Assembly: GCA_014192625.1 (NCBI GenBank)
Contig: BJHM01000009.1
Span: 1-64,000, forward strand
DNA from: Planctomycetota bacterium
GTDB lineage: Bacteria; Planctomycetota; UBA1135; UBA2386
DNA length: 64,000 nt
Direction: 5' to 3'
The translations under genes and the position numbers were made by a program. Positions 37,143 through 45,913 of the stretch are shown in pieces. A model generated the notes under the pieces. The model was not told the origin of the DNA and ran no database searches. It saw only the letters and a program-made list of their open reading frames with translations. Position 1 is the stretch's first letter. Each line of letters begins with the position of its first letter.

Positions 37143-38270
37143 ATGGCTCAAAAGCGCGACTACTACGAGACCCTCGGTGTTGCCAAGAACGCCGACGATG
37201 ACTCCGTAAAAAAGGCGTATCGGAAGCTCGCACTGGAGAACCATCCAGATCGCAACCCCGGCAACAGCGATGCCGAGACGCGGTTCAAAGAGGCTGCAGA
37301 AGCCTATGCTGTCCTTAGTGATCAGGGCAAACGCAAGCGCTACGACCAGCATGGGCACGCTGGGGTCGACGGCGGCAGGGGTCAGGGTTTTGCCTCGACC
37401 GAAGACGTGTTTGCCGCATTTGGCGACTTGTTTGGCGGCAGTGGCGGCGGGTTCTTTGAGCAATTCTTTGGCGGCGGACGAGGCCGCGGTCAGCGCGGCA
37501 CCAGTCTGAAAGTCGATCTCGAGATCGCACTTGAGGAGGTCGCCAGCGGCTGCAAGAAGACACTCCAGATCAAACGGCCCGAGCCATGCACCACCTGCAA
37601 AGGCGACGGCCAAAAACCTGGCACCGGCAAGGCGCGCTGCACCACCTGCAAGGGCCATGGGCAGGTAGTTCGCAGCCAAGGTTTCTTTCAGATGCGCCAA
37701 ACGTGCCCCACGTGCAATGGTGCTGGCGAGCTGATTGAGGATCCCTGCACCAAGTGCAAAGGCCGTGGTGCGGTGCCAAAAGAAGTGCCCCTCACGATCC
37801 AGATCCCAGCTGGCATCGAGCACGGCCATGTCGAGCGCATCGGCGGCCAAGGTGAGCCCGGCACTGGCGGTGGAGAGGCCGGCGATCTCGTGGTGGTCAT
37901 TCATGTGCAGGAGCACGCCGTGTTTTTGCGCAACGGCGACGACCTGTTGATGCAAACCCGCATCGGCTTTCGCCAAGCCGTGCTCGGCGATGAAGTAGCT
38001 GTGCCCACCATCACTGGCGAAACCGTGCAGCTCACGATCCCCGCCGGCACTCAGCCTGGCGACAAGCTGCGAGTTGGGAAACAAGGCTTGCCTAGGATCG
38101 ACGGCCGCGGCCGCGGTAGCCTGATCGTGCACATGCAAATCGAAGTGCCGAAGAACATCACCACCGAGCAGCAAGATCTGCTGCGCCGTTTCGACGAGAT
38201 CGAGGACGGCCGACGTAAGAAAGGCACCAAGAAGACCATCTTCGAGAAAGTGAAGGACTACTTCTCGTGA
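37143..38270 (+). CDS. dnaJ: Chaperone protein DnaJ
   Basis: DnaJ stimulates the DnaK ATPase and delivers unfolded clients. The J domain has HPD in [10 protein letters not shown], followed by a Gly/Phe-rich stretch. Four CXXCXGXG zinc motifs are visible: [24 protein letters not shown] and CTKCKGRG. The C-terminal client-binding domains complete the 375 residues. It lies 70 bases after groEL2 and overlaps grpE by four bases. Confidence 0.96.
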   Translation: MAQKRDYYETLGVAKNADDDSVKKAYRKLALENHPDRNPGNSDAETRFKEAAEAYAVLSDQGKRKRYDQHGHAGVDGGRGQGFASTEDVFAAFGDLFGGSGGGFFEQFFGGGRGRGQRGTSLKVDLEIALEEVASGCKKTLQIKRPEPCTTCKGDGQKPGTGKARCTTCKGHGQVVRSQGFFQMRQTCPTCNGAGELIEDPCTKCKGRGAVPKEVPLTIQIPAGIEHGHVERIGGQGEPGTGGGEAGDLVVVIHVQEHAVFLRNGDDLLMQTRIGFRQAVLGDEVAVPTITGETVQLTIPAGTQPGDKLRVGKQGLPRIDGRGRGSLIVHMQIEVPKNITTEQQDLLRRFDEIEDGRRKKGTKKTIFEKVKDYFS

Positions 38271-38809
38271 CCGAACAGAACCACGACGCGGCCAAGCCGC
38301 CAGTTGAAAAAGATCTGCCAGAGCTGGCAGAACGCATTCGCACGATGCAAACCGAGCGCGAGCAAATCGAAGAGCAGCTAAAGCGCGCGCTCGCCGATGC
38401 GGCAAACATGCGCCGCCGCCAAAGCCAAGAACTCAGCGACAGCCGCCATCGCATCGTCGAAGGGATGACACAAGAGTTACTCCCGGTGCTCGACAGCTTC
38501 CGCATGGCGCTGCTGACTTGGGATGGCCGCAACGACCACACCGATCCCGCCGCACTGGTGGAAGGTGTGCGCATGGTGCAGGTCCTGTTGTCCTCCGCCC
38601 TCGAGCGGAACGGCCTGCAGGAGATCCACGCGCACGGCCAGGCTTTTGACCCGGCGCGGCATGAGGCCGTCGCAGTCCAGGCACGCGCCGGCATCGCTGC
38701 GGGCCAGGTTCTAGAGGTGCTGCAAACCGGCTATTTGCTCAGTGACCGCGTGCTGCGCCACGCCAAGGTGCTGGTGTCTGGCGAGTCGCCCAAGGACACT
38801 GCCAAGTAA
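38267..38809 (+). CDS. grpE: Nucleotide exchange factor GrpE
   Basis: GrpE releases ADP from DnaK. The GTG at 38267 overlaps the dnaJ stop (GTGA). The product of 180 residues has the long N-terminal helix ([19 protein letters not shown], then [12 protein letters not shown]) and the C-terminal beta domain with [13 protein letters not shown] and [18 protein letters not shown]. dnaK itself is not in the window. Confidence 0.94.
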   Translation: MTEQNHDAAKPPVEKDLPELAERIRTMQTEREQIEEQLKRALADAANMRRRQSQELSDSRHRIVEGMTQELLPVLDSFRMALLTWDGRNDHTDPAALVEGVRMVQVLLSSALERNGLQEIHAHGQAFDPARHEAVAVQARAGIAAGQVLEVLQTGYLLSDRVLRHAKVLVSGESPKDTAK

Positions 38810-38866
38810 CGCGCCTGCGCCACACCACAAACTCGGACGCACTCCAAACTGGGACACGCTGCAAAC

Positions 38867-39322
38867 ATGCCAACCTACGATTACGTGTGTCGCGCCTGTG
38901 CACATCACTTCGAAGAGTTCCAGAGCATGACTGCGGCAACGCTGCAACGTTGTCCGAAGTGCAAGAAGAATAAGCTGGAGCGACTGATCGGCGCCGGCGC
39001 CGGCGTGATCTTCAAGGGCTCAGGCTTCTACCAAACGGATTACAAAGGCGCGCCGCAGGATGGGGTCGGATCAAGCAGCGGCAATACAAAGGGCGGCGAT
39101 ACGAAGGGCGGCGATACGAAGGGCGGCGATACAAAGGGCGGCGATACAAAGGGCAGCGATACGAAGGGCGGCGATACAAAGGGCGGCGATACAAAGGGCA
39201 GCGATACAAAGGGCAGCGATACAAAGGGCAGCGACACAAAGGGCGGCGACACAAAGGGCGGCTGTATGCCGTCCTGCGGCACCCCTGCTGCACCGAGTGG
39301 CTGCGCTAAGAAAAAGACCTAG
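38867..39322 (+). CDS. FmdB-type zinc-ribbon protein with DTKGG repeat domain
   Basis: The first about 60 residues match the FmdB/CxxC_CxxC_SSSS regulatory-type zinc ribbon: MPTYDYVCRACAHHFEEFQS with C8/C11, and CPKC with C29/C32. It continues with GVIFKGSGFYQTDY. Then come 12 copies of a five-residue unit (D/N)TKG(G/S) over residues 73-132, followed by a short tail with three Cys (CMPSC, SGC) and a KKK end. The repeat is low-complexity, flexible and near-neutral. It lies 57 bases after grpE and may belong to the heat-shock operon. Confidence 0.88.
   Translation: MPTYDYVCRACAHHFEEFQSMTAATLQRCPKCKKNKLERLIGAGAGVIFKGSGFYQTDYKGAPQDGVGSSSGNTKGGDTKGGDTKGGDTKGGDTKGSDTKGGDTKGGDTKGSDTKGSDTKGSDTKGGDTKGGCMPSCGTPAAPSGCAKKKT
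39083..39262 (+). repeat. Twelve tandem 15-bp coding repeats
   Basis: The unit is GATACAAAGGGCGGC with small variants (ACA/ACG, GGC/AGC, GAT/GAC; first unit AAT). It encodes (D/N)TKG(G/S). Near-identity at the DNA level points to recent expansion by slippage or unequal crossover, and copy number may vary between strains. Confidence 0.95.
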
Positions 39323-39469
39323 ACGGATTTGTTCGGGCCATTCGCAAATCGCAGACATGTGAATCATCACTTGCGAGCACAGACACCCAACTGCCGCTCG
39401 TCTTCACAAACTGAACTGACGCGTGCTACGATCAAGACCTTGGCTACGCATTGTCATAAAGAGCTTGTT

Positions 39470-41095
39470 ATGCCACGCATTTCGTTAGCTAGTCTCTGCA
39501 TCCTCCTGCTCACTCACACATTGCTTGTCCCCGCATTGTTAGCGCAAGGGGAGTATCGCTATGAGCGCGACGAAGACCTGAAAATCCGATTCAAGGTCCA
39601 CAAAAAACTATCCGCGACGCCACTCAAGCTGGGCGAAGTCAACCCGCACCTGCGCCGCAAATATGAGCCGAAGGACCCGGGCGACTACATCTTTGGCCAA
39701 CTCGGAACCTACGAGTGGTATGTCAACATCTACGAGTTCCCAAAGCGAGCCGCGGGCGAAACCAAGCCCGAGGCAACGACCGAAGGCGGCACCACGACAG
39801 AGGGCGCCAAGGAAGCAATCAAAAGCTTGCTCCTCGACAAGCTGAGCGCTGCGAACTGGCAGGCGTTCGTCACGGAGAAAGACGACAGCATCAAAAATCG
39901 TCAGTTTATTCTGAAAGGTCAGAGCATCAAGCAGCGTGGCAAGGTGCCTGCGCATACTTGGTGGGAATACTCTGACACCACGCCTGCTTCCACTGGCAAA
40001 GACCTCATCTGGTACAAGGGTGCGGCGGCCTACGACTTCCCAAAAAGCGAAGTCGTGATCGTGGTCAACATCCCGATCAACGACACGAAGAGCACGAAGC
40101 CTGACGCCAAATACCTAAAGTGGATCCACGACATATGCGAGTCCTTAGAGCCGTTCAGCGAAAGCGAACTTGCCGCCACCAATGACGACGGCGAGTCTGC
40201 CGACGTCGCCGCGAAGGAAAAGTTTGCCGACACGCCGCAGAAAAAGGCGGAACTCGAGAAGGCCAAGAACAACATCCAGAGCTTTGACAACTGGGACTAC
40301 TTCACGACCAAGAACTACATCGTGCTCTTTGGCTGGGACCGCGAGAAGAAGGACATGCGCAAAGAGAACCTGAAGTTCTCGCGTGGACTCGTCAACTCGT
40401 TGGAGCAGATGCGCGAGCTATACCTGAAGGACTACCCGCCGCACGAGAACATGCTGAGCATGTACTCCGTCCTGCGCGTCTGCGACAACGCCGAGGAGTT
40501 CATGAGGTATGGCTCCACGTCGTGGGGCGTAGTTGGGTGGTTTAGCCCGGCGACCAAGGAGCTCGTCGTGTTCGACGACAAGCAGAGATACTACGGCGGC
40601 GACAAGGATGTCTACGCGACTACCATGCACGAAGGCTGGCACCAATACGGGCACAGCTACTTCGGCGAAAGCGCCGAACTGCACCGCTGGTTCGACGAAG
40701 GCAGCGGCGACTTCTACGGCAGCAACACCAAGGCAGGCGGCAAGTGGAGCTATAAGGTCGACAAGGGCCGAAAAACCTCGATCGCGTCACAGATCGCCCG
40801 CAAGAACTACATCCCGCTGCGCGAAATCGTCGGTTGGAGTAAGGACAAATTTTACGGCCCGCGTGCACCCGACCACTACGCCGAGGGTTACTCGCTCGTC
40901 GATTTCTTCCGCCGCGGACCAGATGTGCTAGGCAAGAAGTTTGATCCGGCTTGGGGCAAGGTGCTGGAGACCTACCGGCTGTCGATGCTGGAGACTAAGA
41001 ACCAGAAGACCGCCGTAGAGAAGGCCTTCGAGGGTGTCGACTTTGACAAATTAGAAGCCGCCTGGATGGATTGGGTGAAGACGAACATGAAGTGA
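39470..41095 (+). CDS. Exported gluzincin metallopeptidase (peptidase-MA-like/DUF1570)
   Basis: The ATG at 39470 gives a signal peptide ending near LLAQG. The product has 541 residues. The zinc site is TMHEGWHQYGHS (HEXXH) followed by the third ligand in HRWFDEGSGDFYG. The about 200 residues before it are beta-rich and may be a pro- or binding domain. It probably cuts peptides or proteins outside the cytoplasm. It resembles in layout the degenerate protein at 2468-4732. Confidence 0.8.
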   Translation: MPRISLASLCILLLTHTLLVPALLAQGEYRYERDEDLKIRFKVHKKLSATPLKLGEVNPHLRRKYEPKDPGDYIFGQLGTYEWYVNIYEFPKRAAGETKPEATTEGGTTTEGAKEAIKSLLLDKLSAANWQAFVTEKDDSIKNRQFILKGQSIKQRGKVPAHTWWEYSDTTPASTGKDLIWYKGAAAYDFPKSEVVIVVNIPINDTKSTKPDAKYLKWIHDICESLEPFSESELAATNDDGESADVAAKEKFADTPQKKAELEKAKNNIQSFDNWDYFTTKNYIVLFGWDREKKDMRKENLKFSRGLVNSLEQMRELYLKDYPPHENMLSMYSVLRVCDNAEEFMRYGSTSWGVVGWFSPATKELVVFDDKQRYYGGDKDVYATTMHEGWHQYGHSYFGESAELHRWFDEGSGDFYGSNTKAGGKWSYKVDKGRKTSIASQIARKNYIPLREIVGWSKDKFYGPRAPDHYAEGYSLVDFFRRGPDVLGKKFDPAWGKVLETYRLSMLETKNQKTAVEKAFEGVDFDKLEAAWMDWVKTNMK

Positions 41096-41152
41096 CGGCA
41101 CTTCATTCGGTAAACTAGAAGTGTCGATATTCTCCCTACCCGAGACTCGCAA

Positions 41153-41845
41153 TTGCTGAACCGCCCCTTCACCACCGCCGCAGTTTGTTTGCTCGGTATC
41201 TTGTCGAGCTGCAGTTGGGGCCTCTTCTCCGGCGTGCCTACCGTTGATCGCTCGCGACCTGTCGCGTTGATCGAAACCACCGGCGGTGTCGAGTATGGCG
41301 CAACGACGGAGTTTGGCATCCTCATGCTGGGCCGCACGGCAATGCAGGGTGCCTGCCGCGTGCACTACTTTCTTGGTGCTGTGCCGATCATCGAGGACGG
41401 CAAGGTGATTCCCACCGGCAGCGCTTTTTACGCAGCTGACATTGACTTGCAGACGCAACAAGTTCGGGTGCTCGACCACGCGCCGAACCAGGGCGACGAA
41501 CTACTTGCTATGTGGCTGCCGGACGGAACGAGCACGCGCTCGGTCCCTGTGACCCTCGCCAGTGCCGAAGGTGTGACGGGTGATGTGATCGACGACCCCG
41601 GCGAAGACCTGCCGCCGGGCGCGGCGATTTTCGCCAAGGTGAACAACGACCTTCGTTTCGTCGGCCTGATTTCAGGCAAAGCAACTTTGCAAGAACCGGG
41701 CGCGGTGCTCGGCTACTACACCTTTGCCGGCATTGACCGAGTGCGCGAACTGCTAGCCGTGCCGACACTCTGGCCACCCGACTTCGAGCCGCACTTTCGC
41801 CCCGACAGCATCCACGTGCTAAAGCCGATCACCGAAAAACGCTGA
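41153..41845 (+). CDS. Putative lipoprotein of unknown function
   Basis: The frame starts with TTG at 41153 and gives a lipoprotein signal (LLGILSSC, lipidated C20). The mature protein of about 210 residues is beta-rich and has an ATIFAK-like loop (PPGAAIFAKVNND). I do not recognise a family. It stands 57 bases after the metallopeptidase gene, possibly in the same transcript. Confidence 0.65.
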   Translation: MLNRPFTTAAVCLLGILSSCSWGLFSGVPTVDRSRPVALIETTGGVEYGATTEFGILMLGRTAMQGACRVHYFLGAVPIIEDGKVIPTGSAFYAADIDLQTQQVRVLDHAPNQGDELLAMWLPDGTSTRSVPVTLASAEGVTGDVIDDPGEDLPPGAAIFAKVNNDLRFVGLISGKATLQEPGAVLGYYTFAGIDRVRELLAVPTLWPPDFEPHFRPDSIHVLKPITEKR

Positions 41846-42302
41846 GCGTTTGCGTTGGTTTTGGTGCTGCAGTAGCTGCCTTTTTACGCCTCAGAGGAGC
41901 TGCATCTCGGCCCGCACTCGCGCTGCTTGTGGCGCTGACAAAATCGAACGCCAGCAGCGTTCTCTTGCCGTCTGCATTGGTCTCGCGGTGTCGTCGTGCC
42001 GTCCTGCAGGGACTACTCAACAAGCCGACAACTTCACGCTGTGTAGTTGACTGCGCCTGGATTCTGCCGCAGGCGGCAAACATGACCCTGCTAGCGCGCA
42101 AGCAGCCACGAGCAACGGCGCGCGCGCTGCTGATGTGCGCAATATTGCACGTCGGTGCGCCAACCAAAGCAGCAGTGGAAGCTATTGCTCGCCATGCGCA
42201 AAAACTGCTGGGCCACACGCAGCAATCCAGAAAAAACTCGCGCAACATTTGGCCAATCGCCAAGTATCTACCGTGACCGACAAACGGATAGTCTGTTGCG
42301 CC
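41846..42302. other. Intergenic region of about 450 bp, no supported gene
   Basis: Short open frames exist on both strands (for example 41929-42276 plus and 41829-42263 minus), but their translations are biased in composition and match nothing I recognise. The composition looks less codon-structured than the neighbours. It may contain the promoter of the downstream five-gene run. Confidence 0.5.
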
Positions 42303-42863
42303 GTGATCCTGCTGCTCGACAACAAGGATTCCTTCGTCTGGAACATCGCACAGTTGCTGCGCTTTTTAGGGGCGGAAGTGACCGTTCTCCGCAGCGATCG
42401 TTTCGACCTCACGACGATGGCTGACTATCGCGGTGTGGTGCTTTCGCCTGGCCCCGGTCGTCCAGAGGCTGCCGGCTGCTGCGTTGCCTTGGTAGAGCGC
42501 TGGTCCGGCACCATACCGATTTTGGGCGTGTGCCTAGGCCATCAAGCGATCGGGCTAGCATTCGGCGGTGAAGTGGTGCGCGGCGCACCCTTTCACGGCC
42601 GCACAAGCATGGTTTCTCCTGACGGCGCATCGGTGTTCGTTGGCGTGCCCGACAAAGCATCCTTCTGCCGCTACCACTCGCTGCAAGTCAGCCGAAAAAG
42701 TTTGCCCGAAGCACTCGTGGTAAACGCGTGGCTCGACGACGGCACCGTGATGGGACTCCGTCATCGCACACACAAAACCTTCGGCGTGCAGTTCCATCCA
42801 GAGTCCTTCCGCTCGCCACACGGGGCACGTTTGTTAGCCAACTTTCTTAGGGAATGTGCGTGA
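42303..42863 (+). CDS. pabA: Anthranilate/aminodeoxychorismate synthase glutamine amidotransferase subunit
   Basis: This class I glutamine amidotransferase supplies ammonia for anthranilate or 4-amino-4-deoxychorismate synthesis. The GTG at 42303 starts the canonical MILLLDNKDSFVWN; a GTG at 42273 is an alternative. Catalytic residues are C77 (GVCLGHQ), H165 and E167 (FHPES); SPGPGRPE is also typical. The product has 186 residues. No chorismate-binding partner (TrpE/PabB) is nearby, so the tryptophan versus folate role is open. It overlaps the ABC ATPase gene by ten bases. Confidence 0.88.
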   Translation: MILLLDNKDSFVWNIAQLLRFLGAEVTVLRSDRFDLTTMADYRGVVLSPGPGRPEAAGCCVALVERWSGTIPILGVCLGHQAIGLAFGGEVVRGAPFHGRTSMVSPDGASVFVGVPDKASFCRYHSLQVSRKSLPEALVVNAWLDDGTVMGLRHRTHKTFGVQFHPESFRSPHGARLLANFLRECA

Positions 42864-43747
42864 GTTCAGGACCTGCGATCCTTGCGCGCGGCATCGGCAA
42901 ATCATTTCGCCAGCGCCTCGTGCTCAACTCAATCGAACTCCATGTGGAGCGCGGCGAACTGATCGGGCTGATCGGCAAAAACGGCGCGGGCAAGTCGACG
43001 CTGCTGCGAATCCTCACGGGACTCATCCCGCGCGACCGTGGCGAGGTCTCGGTCCTCGGCATGGATCCAAGCGTGGCTGCCAAACGTATCCGCGAACGCA
43101 CTGGCTACTTGCCCGGCGAAACCTCGGTATACCAGCAGATGACAGGGCAGCAGTTCCTCGACTTTGCGCTGTCGTTTTACCCAAGGCGGCAGACCGCGTT
43201 GCTTGACGACCTGCTCGACATCTTTGCGCTGCCATTGCAGCAACGGGTGCGCAACTACTCGGCGGGCATGAAACAAAAGCTCGCACTGATAGCCTCGCTG
43301 TCGCCAGACCTTGATCTTTATTTACTCGACGAACCGGATCGCGCGCTCGACGCAAGCATCCGCTTTCAACTGCGCGATGTGCTTTTGCGGATGCGCAACG
43401 ATGGCCGCACGTTCGTTCTGAGCAGTCATCATCTCTCCGAAGTCGAAACTCTAGCCGACCGCCTCGAGTTCCTGCTGGATGGCAGTCTCGTAGCGCCTCA
43501 AGTGATCGCCAAAGCTCGCGCCCGCCTGCAACGTCTGGTGCGAATCAAGCTCACTCAAAACGCAATACTGCCCACCAACTGCACGGTCCTCACCAAAGAG
43601 GCCGACGGCACCATGATCCTCGAGCCGATCGATGCACCGCTCGACTGGTTAAAACTGCTGCCCCCCAGCTCCGTCTGCACCGCCGAGATTGGCATCGCTA
43701 GGCTGGAAGATCTCTACAAACTGCTGCTCGCCGAGGTCCTCGCATGA
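42854..43747 (+). CDS. ABC transporter ATP-binding protein
   Basis: Walker A is GKNGAGKST, the signature is degenerate (YSAGMKQKL), Walker B is LYLLDEPD and the H-loop is SSHHLSE. The product of 297 residues has a C-terminal extension after the ATPase core, as in ABC-2 type exporters. The start is taken at the ATG at 42854; a GTG at 42860 is also possible. It is coupled to the downstream permease by a four-base overlap. Confidence 0.92.
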   Translation: MCVSSGPAILARGIGKSFRQRLVLNSIELHVERGELIGLIGKNGAGKSTLLRILTGLIPRDRGEVSVLGMDPSVAAKRIRERTGYLPGETSVYQQMTGQQFLDFALSFYPRRQTALLDDLLDIFALPLQQRVRNYSAGMKQKLALIASLSPDLDLYLLDEPDRALDASIRFQLRDVLLRMRNDGRTFVLSSHHLSEVETLADRLEFLLDGSLVAPQVIAKARARLQRLVRIKLTQNAILPTNCTVLTKEADGTMILEPIDAPLDWLKLLPPSSVCTAEIGIARLEDLYKLLLAEVLA

Positions 43748-44556
43748 TCGCGCTGAAGACTTGGCGCGAGATCCGCGTGATGTCGCTGATGTATCTGCTG
43801 TTATTTGAACTGCTGCTCGTGCCAGTGATCCTTCTGTGGCCGGACTTCTACGGCGACCTGCGCCGCTCGCTGCCGTCGATGTTCAAGGCACTCGAATTCA
43901 CGAAGCGCATTGGCGAAGGTATCAGCAATCCAGACGAAGACTTCGCATACCGCAACTGGCTCGCGGTGATGCTGTATTTTCGCAGCATCAATCTGGTTGG
44001 CATTGCCGGCGCAGTGCTGCTTGGCACTGCGCTGTTTGCTCGCGAACGCGAAGCGCAGACCCTTGAGTTTTTGCTATCGCGTCCCGTTTCGCGGATTCGG
44101 ATCCTGTGGGAGAAAAGCTGGCCAACCGCGCTCTGCTTGGTGGCTCCCATCTTTTTGGCCAACTGGTCTGCAATCCTATGGAGCAGACATATTGACATCG
44201 TGGTGCCGTTCCTGCCGTTGACATTGGCGAGCCTGCACGGCGCATGCTTTGTGATGAGCTTCCTAGCACTGACAACGCTGGTCTCAGTTCTGTGCCGCGT
44301 GCAGGCACATGTCGCATTCTGGGTTGGCGGCTTCACGGTGTTGCAGATCGGCATCTACCTAATCCCACGGGTCCGCCGCTACAGCCTCTTCCGGCTCAGC
44401 GATTTCGACTGGTATGCGCCGATCGTGAGTGGCAACCACGGGTTGATCGACATGTTTGATCCAGTTGGCCACGCTGGCCTCACCACCTACTTGGTGCTGG
44501 CCACAGTTCTGCTTTACGCACTCGCACTGCGAGCACTGCAGAAGCTGGAGCTTTAA
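43744..44556 (+). CDS. ABC-2 type transporter permease
   Basis: The 270-residue protein has about six predicted membrane helices and the typical post-helix motif AREREAQTLEFLLSRPVSRIRIL. It forms an exporter with the preceding ATPase. The substrate is unknown; the downstream lpxB hints at an envelope role, but this is only context. Confidence 0.88.
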   Translation: MIALKTWREIRVMSLMYLLLFELLLVPVILLWPDFYGDLRRSLPSMFKALEFTKRIGEGISNPDEDFAYRNWLAVMLYFRSINLVGIAGAVLLGTALFAREREAQTLEFLLSRPVSRIRILWEKSWPTALCLVAPIFLANWSAILWSRHIDIVVPFLPLTLASLHGACFVMSFLALTTLVSVLCRVQAHVAFWVGGFTVLQIGIYLIPRVRRYSLFRLSDFDWYAPIVSGNHGLIDMFDPVGHAGLTTYLVLATVLLYALALRALQKLEL

Positions 44557-44557
44557 A

Positions 44558-45913
44558 GTGATCGCGCTGCAAATCTCTATCGCACTGGTCCGCGAACTAC
44601 TGCGCGCCCTGTTCACGCCCTTTCGGCTACTCGCCTACCTGCCAATGCGCCACTCATGGCAACGCATCGCCGCCGACGCATTGCGCCAAGCCAATGAGCA
44701 GCCAGATCCGCCACCCATCGAACTGGTGCGCAAACTGCGCGCGAAGACCAGATCACGGGCAACCGGAACGAAGGCGCACCTGTTTATTTCGGCCGGTGAG
44801 GCAAGCGGCGAAGGGCATGCGATGCGGCTCGTGCAAGCGCTGCAAGGCGAACCAATCCGCCTTACTGCGTTCGGCGGTGAAAAACTGCAGTCCGCCGGTG
44901 CAACGATCCGGTTCCCGCTGAGCGAACATGCCGTGATGGGCTTTATCGGCGTGCTCCAAAAAATGCCATTGATCGTGCGCGCCTATGGCAACTTTCTGCG
45001 CATGTTGCGCGACGATCGGCCAGACCTTGTAGTCCTCGTCGACTACCCAGGACTGCACCTCGTGATGGCCAAGGCCTGCCACCGGCTCGGCGTGCCGGTG
45101 CTGCACTACGTGGCGCCACAATACTGGGCATGGGGACCGTGGCGAATGCGGCGTTATCGCCGCAGTGTCGATGCGACGCTGACGATCTTGCCATTTGAGA
45201 CCACGTTCTTTCGCAAGCTGGGCGTGCCTGCGTACTACATCGGTCACCCGCTGCTCGATGAACTGCAACGTGCGCCTGCGGATCCGATCGCGGTCGCGAG
45301 TGTAAAAGCAAAACCCACCCTGTGCCTCTTGCCAGGCTCCCGCCGCAGCGAGATCGAAGCCAACCTGCCTGGCATGCTGCGCACCGCCGAACGCCTTCGT
45401 GCTTTGGTGCCGGACTTGCGCGTCGTTTTGCCCCACCGCGATCCGCGCCGAACGCCAACGATTCGCGCGCTGCTAGAAAAGCACCATGCGGTCTTCGTCG
45501 AACATCAGCATGGCCCACTCGCACCGTGGCTCAAAGGTGCCCGACTCGTGCTCGCCAAATCTGGCACCGGCTCCCTTGAAGCCTGCCTGCATGGCACACC
45601 GGTCGTTGTCGTTTATCAGTTGCGCGGCCTGCTCTCGACGATCGGCTATCACAACATTCTCAGCGTGCCTTACATCGCGGCCGCAAACCTGATCGCCAAT
45701 CGTTTGGTCATTCCGGAGTTCTGCTTTCATCGTTCCGAAGGCTGGGATCGGGTGTTCGCTGCAGTGCAGGACCTTTGGCACGATGGCTCGGCACGCGATG
45801 CCTGTTGCCAAGGACTTGATGCGGTGCGAAAGCGACTCGGCAAACCTGGCGCGACAGATCGCGCAGCAACACTCATCCGCGCGGTCCTCCTCGGCGAACA
45901 GGAGAATGCATGA
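44558..45913 (+). CDS. lpxB: Lipid-A-disaccharide synthase LpxB, with N-terminal extension
   Basis: LpxB joins UDP-diacylglucosamine and lipid X to form the lipid A disaccharide at the inner membrane. The GTG at 44558 follows the permease stop by one base. The core starts near residue 70 (ISAGEASGEGHAMRLVQAL) and includes GFIGVLQKMP, VDYPGLHL, YVAPQYWAWG, LLPGSRRSEIE and LAKSGTGSLEACLHGTP. The first about 70 residues are an extension with a hydrophobic helix not seen in short LpxB. It implies that this organism makes lipid A. It overlaps the ubiD-like gene by four bases. Confidence 0.94.
   Translation: MIALQISIALVRELLRALFTPFRLLAYLPMRHSWQRIAADALRQANEQPDPPPIELVRKLRAKTRSRATGTKAHLFISAGEASGEGHAMRLVQALQGEPIRLTAFGGEKLQSAGATIRFPLSEHAVMGFIGVLQKMPLIVRAYGNFLRMLRDDRPDLVVLVDYPGLHLVMAKACHRLGVPVLHYVAPQYWAWGPWRMRRYRRSVDATLTILPFETTFFRKLGVPAYYIGHPLLDELQRAPADPIAVASVKAKPTLCLLPGSRRSEIEANLPGMLRTAERLRALVPDLRVVLPHRDPRRTPTIRALLEKHHAVFVEHQHGPLAPWLKGARLVLAKSGTGSLEACLHGTPVVVVYQLRGLLSTIGYHNILSVPYIAAANLIANRLVIPEFCFHRSEGWDRVFAAVQDLWHDGSARDACCQGLDAVRKRLGKPGATDRAATLIRAVLLGEQENA

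Noticed and set aside
39012-39370. Long repetitive open frames on both strands opposite the DTKGG repeats
   Set aside because: They arise because a 15-bp repeat without stops is open in several frames; only the FmdB frame has a conserved domain.
41929-42276. Open frame of 115 codons in the gap before pabA
   Set aside because: Composition is biased, there is no ribosome site or recognisable domain, and it overlaps an equally long frame on the other strand.
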